A stretch of DNA of 26,989 nucleotides from NCBI GenBank assembly GCA_016926985.1, contig JAFGNO010000108.1, positions 1-26,989 on the forward strand. The letters run 5' to 3'. Under the pieces are notes generated by a model. It saw only the letters and a list, made by a program, of their open reading frames with translations. It searched no databases and was not told where the DNA came from. Of this stretch, positions 22,435 through 26,989 are shown piece after piece (the first letter of the stretch is position 1; every line of letters starts with the position of its first letter). The position numbers and the translations under genes were made by a program. Origin of the DNA: Anaerolineae bacterium. GTDB taxonomy: Bacteria; Chloroflexota; Anaerolineae; Aggregatilineales; UBA3940.

Positions 22435-23562
22435 TCAGGAGAGTATACGTTCGAGCGCGCCCAGCAGCGTGATCACGTTCTCCGCCCGGCTGGAATGCCC
22501 CATCAGGCCAATCCGCCAGACCTTTCCCTTGAACGCGCCCAGCCCGCCAGCGATCTCGATGTTGTAGTCATTCAAAAGGCGGCTGCGCACGGCGACCTCG
22601 TCCAGCCCCTGGGGTAGCTGCACAGTGGTGAGAGAAGGCAGCCGGCGATCCAGCGGGATTAATGGCTTCATGTCCAGCGCGCCCAGGCCATCCCACAGCA
22701 GGTGGGCATTGTCGCGGTGGCGTTTGAAGCGGGCTCCCAGTCCTTCTTCGTATGCCATGCGCAGTGCTTCATACAGGGCATATACGCTGCTGATTGGTGC
22801 AGTGTGATGGTAGATGCGCTCTGGCCCCCAGTATTTGGTCAACATGGTCATATCAAGGTACCAGTTGGCTACCTTTGTCTGGCGCTTATCCAGCATTTCC
22901 AGCGCCCGGGGGCCGATTGCCAGCGGCGAAGCGCCCGGCGGGGCACTGAGGCACTTTTGCGCACCGCTGTAGGCGATGTCAATGCCAACCCGTTCCATCC
23001 CGACAGAAAGCCCGCCCAGGGAGGTCACGCAGTCGACTAACAGCAGCGCGCCATGCGCATGCACAACTTCTGATATTTCTTCCAGCGGCTGGAGGGCGCC
23101 GGTTGAGGTTTCGGCATGGACAATGGCGACAATTTTCGCCGGGAAGCTGGACAGAGTATCGTTGATCTGCGAGGCGCTGAATACTTCTCCCCAGGGCACA
23201 TCAACCCGCCGGACATCCGCGCGATAGCGCTGGGCCATGTCAACCAGACGCTCCCCGAAATATCCGTTGACGCAAATTAACACCGGGTCGTCTTCCTCAA
23301 TGAAGTTGCAGAGCGCAGCTTCCATGGCAGCAGTCCCGGTTCCAGAGACAGGGATGGTAAAGGCGTCTTCGGGTGCTTCAAAGACAAACTTGAGGAGCTG
23401 CTGTACGTCGTTCATTAACGTGATGAACTGGGGATCGAGGTGCCCAACCAGCGGCGTTGCCATGACGCGCAGGACACGGGGGTGAACCGAACTCGGACCA
23501 GCCCCAAGCAAAAGACGCGGCGAAGGGTTGAGATCGGCATAATAGGTTGCAGGTTCAGCCAT
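22435..23562 (-). CDS. Class V aminotransferase (alanine/serine-glyoxylate aminotransferase family)
   Basis: A 375-residue PLP enzyme. Early residues LLLGAGPSSVHPRVL (17-31) and the glycine-rich SGTGTAAMEAAL (73-84) match alanine-glyoxylate aminotransferases. HAETSTGAL (149-157) and VDCVTSLGG (176-184) follow, the latter with the PLP-ring Asp177. The PLP lysine lies in SGAQKCLSAPPG (199-210), Lys203. The usual substrates are alanine or serine as donor and glyoxylate or pyruvate as acceptor; the exact pair cannot be read from sequence. It follows the nitrilase-family gene by 29 bases on the same strand and ends at a terminator. An AGAGGA ribosome-binding site lies about ten bases before the ATG. 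Confidence 0.93.
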   Translation of the reverse strand: MAEPATYYADLNPSPRLLLGAGPSSVHPRVLRVMATPLVGHLDPQFITLMNDVQQLLKFVFEAPEDAFTIPVSGTGTAAMEAALCNFIEEDDPVLICVNGYFGERLVDMAQRYRADVRRVDVPWGEVFSASQINDTLSSFPAKIVAIVHAETSTGALQPLEEISEVVHAHGALLLVDCVTSLGGLSVGMERVGIDIAYSGAQKCLSAPPGASPLAIGPRALEMLDKRQTKVANWYLDMTMLTKYWGPERIYHHTAPISSVYALYEALRMAYEEGLGARFKRHRDNAHLLWDGLGALDMKPLIPLDRRLPSLTTVQLPQGLDEVAVRSRLLNDYNIEIAGGLGAFKGKVWRIGLMGHSSRAENVITLLGALERILS

Positions 23563-23591
23563 TGATAATGTCCTCTCAAGCTATATGATGA

Positions 23592-24389
23592 TCAATATAT
23601 GTCAGGTCGGCGGTCATCAAAGACCGGGATTGCTTTTCGTGCCCTGGTCGCTGATGACAGGTCGACAGAAGCAGTCAGCAGCTTTTCTTCATCCCCGGCT
23701 TCAGCCGCCGGTTCTCCCCAGGCATCCAGGATGACTGAATGTCCTCCAAACATAGCGCTGTTATCGCGACCCACTCTGTTGCACCCAACCACAATCATTT
23801 GATTTTCGATGGCGCGGGCCTGCAGCAGGGTGCGCCAGTGGGTAATCCTCCGTGTAGGCCATTGGGCAGGCAGGATGGTCATAACCGCGCCTTCCACCCC
23901 ATACCGGCGAAAAAGCTCCGGGAAGCGCAGGTCGTAACAGATCGCAACCCCGGCTTTTCCCCAGCTGGTGTTGACCACGAGTGTGCTGCTGCCCGGTGCC
24001 AGGTATTTTTCCTCCTGCATCAGGCGGAACAGGTGCAGCTTGCGATACACACCAATTGTTTCACCTCTGGCATCAAACCAGCACACAGTGTTGTAGGCGC
24101 GCAGGAAACTGCCATTGGCATCCATCTCCGCCTCAAGCATCGAGCCAACCACGTGGATACGATGTTCAGCGGCCAGTTGGGCGACCTGCACAAACCGCCC
24201 AGACCCGAGGGGGGTTCCCAGGCGTGAGGCATCCTCAAGTGCGTAGCCGGTATCCCACAATTCAGGCAGAACAATCAGGTCAGATCCGCGAGAAGCGGCC
24301 TTGTAAATCCACTCAGCAGCGCGCGCCAGGTTATACTCCGGATCGCCTTTGCGAATATCCATCTGCCCGATGCTGATGGTTAGCTGCAT
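23592..24389 (-). CDS. Carbon-nitrogen hydrolase (nitrilase superfamily), omega-amidase-like
   Basis: A 265-residue nitrilase-fold amidase. The Glu-Lys-Cys triad is complete: Glu43 in VLPELWDTGY (40-49), Lys117 in YRKLHLF (115-121) and Cys151 in AICYDLRFPELFR (149-161). Length and motifs fit small Nit2/YafV/MtnU-type amidases that hydrolyse alpha-keto acid omega-amides such as 2-oxoglutaramate. The downstream aminotransferase gene supports a transaminase/omega-amidase pair, as in methionine salvage and glutamine transamination, though this is inference. The start is the ATG at 24389 with GAGAGGG six bases upstream. It diverges from tsaB. Confidence 0.9.
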   Translation of the reverse strand: MQLTISIGQMDIRKGDPEYNLARAAEWIYKAASRGSDLIVLPELWDTGYALEDASRLGTPLGSGRFVQVAQLAAEHRIHVVGSMLEAEMDANGSFLRAYNTVCWFDARGETIGVYRKLHLFRLMQEEKYLAPGSSTLVVNTSWGKAGVAICYDLRFPELFRRYGVEGAVMTILPAQWPTRRITHWRTLLQARAIENQMIVVGCNRVGRDNSAMFGGHSVILDAWGEPAAEAGDEEKLLTASVDLSSATRARKAIPVFDDRRPDIY

Positions 24390-24425
24390 CGATGCCCTCT
24401 CTATCAACACCGTCCAGACCATTCC

Positions 24426-24431
24426 AGTATA
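24426..24431 (-). promoter_or_regulatory. Possible -10 element for the amidase-aminotransferase unit
   Basis: TATACT on the minus strand lies 36 bases before the amidase start; no convincing -35 is seen. Just upstream, AGGCT-AA-AGCCT (24435-24446) is a small palindrome between the expected -35 and -10 positions and could be an operator. The same TATACT hexamer serves uvrB and polX. Confidence 0.35.
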
Positions 24432-24492
24432 AGGAGGCTAAAGCCTGGATGGTAGTTAGTTTTATCATCGGTTCGCATGACCAATGCAAGGT

Positions 24493-24520
24493 TTGCTATC
24501 CGTGGGTGCGGTGTTACAAT
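24493..24520 (+). promoter_or_regulatory. Promoter of the tsaB operon
   Basis: TTGCTA (24493-24498), a 16-base spacer and TACAAT (24515-24520), with TG one base before the -10. Transcription would begin near 24527, about 26 bases before the tsaB ATG at 24553. Confidence 0.6.
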
Positions 24521-24552
24521 CCAGCAATTCAAGCTGGCTCAGGATAGGCAGG

Positions 24553-25206
24553 ATGATCCTTGCATTGGACTCGGCAACACGAGTTGTCAGTATAGCAGTA
24601 TATGATGGCGAGCAAATACTTGCCGAATCAACATGGCAAACCACCAATCACCATACGGTTGAATTGACCCCGGTATTAAGCACAATTTTGAATAGAGTTG
24701 GCCTTTCCATAGGCGATTTTCACGCAGTTGGGGTTGCGCTGGGACCTGGCTCTTATACGGGGCTGCGCATTGGTATGAGTCTGGCGAAAGGCCTGTCTCT
24801 GTCAGTTTCCAATCCGCTGCCTGTTGTGGGGATTCCTACCCTCGATATCGTTGCCTCCGCCCAGCCACACCTGGTGGATAAGCTCTGCGCGGTGGCCCAG
24901 GCTGGACGGGGCAGGGTCAACGCCGGGTTTTATATCTGGACAGCGCAAGGCTGGCAGGCGGTCAGCCGCCCATATATCACGACATGCGCGGAGATTGCCG
25001 AAACCATTTACGAGCCAACTCAGTTTACCGGCGAGCTTGACCGGGAAGGGCTTGAGACATTGGGGAGATTGGGTAAACAGGCAGTCATTGCACCGCCTGA
25101 GCAGCGGATTCGCCGGGCCGGGTATCTGGCGGCGCTTGTGCATCGACGGCTTCATGATGGAGAACAGCATAATGCTGCTTCTCTCTCCCCGCTGTATTTG
25201 AATTAA
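24553..25206 (+). CDS. tsaB: tRNA t6A37 biosynthesis protein TsaB
   Basis: A 217-residue ASKHA-fold protein. It begins MILALDSATRVVSIAVYDG, the standard TsaB N-terminus, then has NHHTVELTPVL (32-42). The family signature is GPGSYTGLRIGMSLAKGL (64-81). The C-terminal half is shorter and more divergent than in TsaD, as expected. TsaB pairs with TsaD and TsaE to add the threonylcarbamoyl group to A37 of ANN-decoding tRNAs. The ATG at 24553 is fixed by the family start and by the promoter position. tsaD and tsaE are not in the window. The rimI-like gene follows after 16 bases. Confidence 0.94.
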   Translation: MILALDSATRVVSIAVYDGEQILAESTWQTTNHHTVELTPVLSTILNRVGLSIGDFHAVGVALGPGSYTGLRIGMSLAKGLSLSVSNPLPVVGIPTLDIVASAQPHLVDKLCAVAQAGRGRVNAGFYIWTAQGWQAVSRPYITTCAEIAETIYEPTQFTGELDREGLETLGRLGKQAVIAPPEQRIRRAGYLAALVHRRLHDGEQHNAASLSPLYLN

Positions 25207-25222
25207 CCAGGACCGGGTTACC

Positions 25223-25888
25223 GTGGTTACTGAGAAACTAAAACTCACCGTAAGACGCATGGTGGAGGAGGACATTGACCGGGTGGTTGAGATGGATCGG
25301 TTATCTTTTCCTACTCCCTGGTCATCTCGTACCTACCATCACGAGATAAACAGTGACCGGTCAACCATGCTGGTCGTTGAGTTGGCTGACCCTAATAGTC
25401 AGGTGGATGATGCACACGGGCAGTGGAGAGTGCGGTGGCCCCTGCGCGTCAGGAAGCAAACCAATGAGAGCAGACCGGTTATCGTTGCCTATTCCGGGTT
25501 TTGGAAGATCGCCGACGAAGCCCATATCAGCACAATTGCTGTACACCCGGATTGGCGGCGCAGGAAGCTCGGCGAGCTGCTGATCTGGCTGATGGTCCAG
25601 CAGGCCATCCGACAGGGAGCAGCTATGGTCACACTTGAAGTCCGGGTCAGCAATCACGTTGCCCAGAACCTGTATCGGAAATATGGTTTTGAGATCAGCG
25701 GTGTACGTAAGGGCTACTATCGCGACAATGGTGAGAATGCTTATCTGATGACGGTTACCCCACTTGACCAGGCTTACCGCAGACAACTGGTTAAGAACGG
25801 CAGAAAGCTTGGTGATTTGTTTCAAGTCAAAGTCTACGGGCTGGCGCAGGCCCTGCAGCCCGGCAAGCGTTGTGGAGGGCCATCATGA
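25223..25888 (+). CDS. rimI: GNAT N-acetyltransferase, RimI-like
   Basis: A 221-residue GNAT protein. The core shows VRRMVEEDIDRVVEMDRLSFPTPWS in two pieces (10-34), then STIAVHPDWRRRKLGELLI (103-121) with the acetyl-CoA pyrophosphate loop. TLEVRVSNHVAQNLYRKYGF (137-156) and GYYRDNGENAYLM (164-176) are typical of RimI. RimI acetylates the N-terminus of ribosomal protein S18, and the tsaB-rimI order is common. Two unusual parts are a charged insertion at about 56-87 and a basic tail of about 40 residues (180-221). The target may therefore differ. The start is a GTG with AGGA about 12 bases upstream. The stop overlaps the next gene (ATGA). Confidence 0.87.
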   Translation: MVTEKLKLTVRRMVEEDIDRVVEMDRLSFPTPWSSRTYHHEINSDRSTMLVVELADPNSQVDDAHGQWRVRWPLRVRKQTNESRPVIVAYSGFWKIADEAHISTIAVHPDWRRRKLGELLIWLMVQQAIRQGAAMVTLEVRVSNHVAQNLYRKYGFEISGVRKGYYRDNGENAYLMTVTPLDQAYRRQLVKNGRKLGDLFQVKVYGLAQALQPGKRCGGPS

Positions 25889-26952
25889 ATCTGGATGATC
25901 CGGGAAGCTTTCACCAGTATGATGTTGATGGCATGCTGGCATATATCAGGGACCTCCCTGAGCAGCTTCATACTGCCTGGTCATATGCACAGTCCATCGA
26001 TCTGCCCGGCGATCCGGAGGATATCCGGCATATCGTTATCTGTGGAATGGGTGGATCATCCATCAGCGGCGAACTGCTGACAGAACTGATCAGACCCGCC
26101 AGCCGGGTACCTATTGAGGTCAACCGGACCTATGAACTGCCGGGCTATGTCACCGGGCCGGCTACACTGGTGGTTGCGCTCAGCCACTCAGGCAATACAG
26201 AAGAGACTCTGTCGTCCGTGGTTCAGGCCCTGGAGCGCGGCGCGCGTGTCCTGGCGATTACTACCGGTGGGCAGTTAGCGGAAATTGTGCAGGAGGCTGG
26301 GGAGACAGCAGCCCTGTACAGCTACCCGTCTTTGCCTCGAGCTGCGCTGGGCTGGCTCTATGGAATGCTGCTGGCGCTGCTGGTCAGGCTGGAGATAGTG
26401 CCAGAGCTTGAGGGAGATGTGATTGAGGCAGTAGAACTGCTCAGGAAAGGTAATTACCGGCTGGGTGTGGAAATGCCTGTTTCCCGTAACCCGTCCAAGC
26501 GCCTGGCCGGGCAGCTTGTCGGTCGCATTCCGGTGACCTGGGGCGCAGGCATCCTTTCACCGGTTGCCCGCCGCTGGAAGACCCAGATCAACGAAAATGC
26601 CAAGACTGCAGCGTACTTTGAGATTCTACCGGAGCTCAATCACAACACAGTGGTAGGGCTGGAGTATCCTGATGCCCAGCTTCGTCACCTCTGTGTTGTG
26701 CAGCTTATGTCCGCAGAACACAATCATCCACGGGTTTTAGTTCGCCATCAGGCCAGCTTTGAACTGCTGCTTCAGGAAGCGGTTATGGTTGACAAAGTAA
26801 CAGCTCAGGGTAAAAGCCGACTTGCTCAGCAGTTTAGCCTGATCCAATTTGGTGACTATGTCAGCTACTATCTTGCTATGGCCTATGGTGTTGACCCCTC
26901 TCCAATCCCCACCATTGATGCACTGAAACAACGGCTTTCTGAGGTAGACTGA
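25885..26952 (+). CDS. Bifunctional phosphoglucose/phosphomannose isomerase (SIS family)
   Basis: A 355-residue protein with two SIS (sugar isomerase) domains. The first holds VICGMGGSSISGELL (51-65) and VALSHSGNTEETL (97-109), the sugar-phosphate binding loops. The second contains WKTQINENAKTAAYFEILPELNHN (231-254), with the catalytic glutamate region typical of the archaeal and bacterial bifunctional PGI/PMI family. These enzymes interconvert fructose 6-phosphate with glucose 6-phosphate and mannose 6-phosphate. The ATG at 25885 has GGAGG eight bases upstream and overlaps the rimI stop. It also overlaps the next start (TGATG), making a tightly coupled operon. Confidence 0.92.
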   Translation: MNLDDPGSFHQYDVDGMLAYIRDLPEQLHTAWSYAQSIDLPGDPEDIRHIVICGMGGSSISGELLTELIRPASRVPIEVNRTYELPGYVTGPATLVVALSHSGNTEETLSSVVQALERGARVLAITTGGQLAEIVQEAGETAALYSYPSLPRAALGWLYGMLLALLVRLEIVPELEGDVIEAVELLRKGNYRLGVEMPVSRNPSKRLAGQLVGRIPVTWGAGILSPVARRWKTQINENAKTAAYFEILPELNHNTVVGLEYPDAQLRHLCVVQLMSAEHNHPRVLVRHQASFELLLQEAVMVDKVTAQGKSRLAQQFSLIQFGDYVSYYLAMAYGVDPSPIPTIDALKQRLSEVD

Positions 26953-26989
26953 TGGCTGAAAGCACAGGCAAGCACGCCGAGCGTGGCGC
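26952..26989 (+). CDS. Start of an unidentified gene, truncated by the window edge
   Basis: Only twelve codons are visible (MAESTGKHAERG). The ATG shares its A with the TGA stop of the isomerase gene, a standard coupling arrangement, so a real gene probably begins here. The product cannot be named from so little sequence. Confidence 0.5.
   Translation, partial: MAESTGKHAERG

Noticed and set aside
1..26989. CRISPR arrays, tRNA or rRNA genes, insertion sequences, riboswitch-like leaders
   Set aside because: No regularly spaced direct repeats, cloverleaf-like sequences, transposase genes or long structured leaders were seen. Apart from the roughly 200-base DUF503/GAF gap and the roughly 160-base amidase/tsaB gap, all intergenic gaps are under about 135 bases.

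Overview
This window looks like a stretch of ordinary bacterial chromosome, moderately GC-rich and very densely coded, with no rRNA, tRNA, CRISPR array, insertion sequence or complete mobile element visible. The best guess for the host is the Chloroflexota (Anaerolineae-like). This rests on the exported or membrane-anchored proteins with Pro/Thr-rich linkers ahead of SH3 or LysM domains, a LipM-type octanoyltransferase, a SpoIIE phosphatase with a cyclic-nucleotide sensor, and a two-domain SIS-type phosphoglucose/phosphomannose isomerase. It is an inference from gene content, not a measured placement.

Layout. Positions 1-7561 read leftward. A short DNA-repair unit (ATL alkyltransferase-like protein, then a PHP hydrolase) ends at a clear terminator. 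After it come uvrB and a peptidase-S51-like protein fused to a CysRS-type tail, then two uncharacterised proteins (one membrane), rsmG and a truncated carboxymuconolactone-decarboxylase-like gene. From 7696 to 11432 a rightward operon carries polX, a cNMP-binding/SpoIIE phosphatase and a membrane-anchored SH3 protein. lipM (leftward) and an LCP gene (rightward) diverge from a shared promoter region near 12340. After the LCP gene comes a tyrosine-recombinase-like protein that has lost its catalytic residues. From 14582 to 18942 a leftward unit reads DUF503, DUF4230, ligA, rlmI-like. From 19144 to 22379 rightward genes are a GAF protein, homoserine dehydrogenase, a LysM lipoprotein and a NUDIX hydrolase. 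A leftward pair (nitrilase-family amidase, class V aminotransferase) occupies 22435-24389. The window ends in a rightward operon of tsaB, rimI-like and a phosphoglucose/phosphomannose isomerase, plus the first codons of another gene.

Functional themes. The strongest is DNA repair and replication: uvrB, ATL, polX and ligA all lie within about 14 kb. The uvrB leader carries a good match to the Gram-positive type LexA box. The ATL protein ends in QISLF, and the recombinase-like protein begins with QLPMF; both resemble the pentapeptide that binds the beta sliding clamp. The other genes serve translation (rsmG, rlmI, tsaB, rimI), cofactor and amino-acid metabolism (lipM, hom, aminotransferase/amidase) and the cell envelope (LCP, SH3, LysM).

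No obviously new multi-gene system stands out. The most unusual items are the catalytically degraded recombinase with a clamp-like motif, the ATL protein with a C-terminal clamp-like motif, the S51-like/CysRS-tail fusion, and the uncharacterised two-gene membrane module upstream of rsmG.
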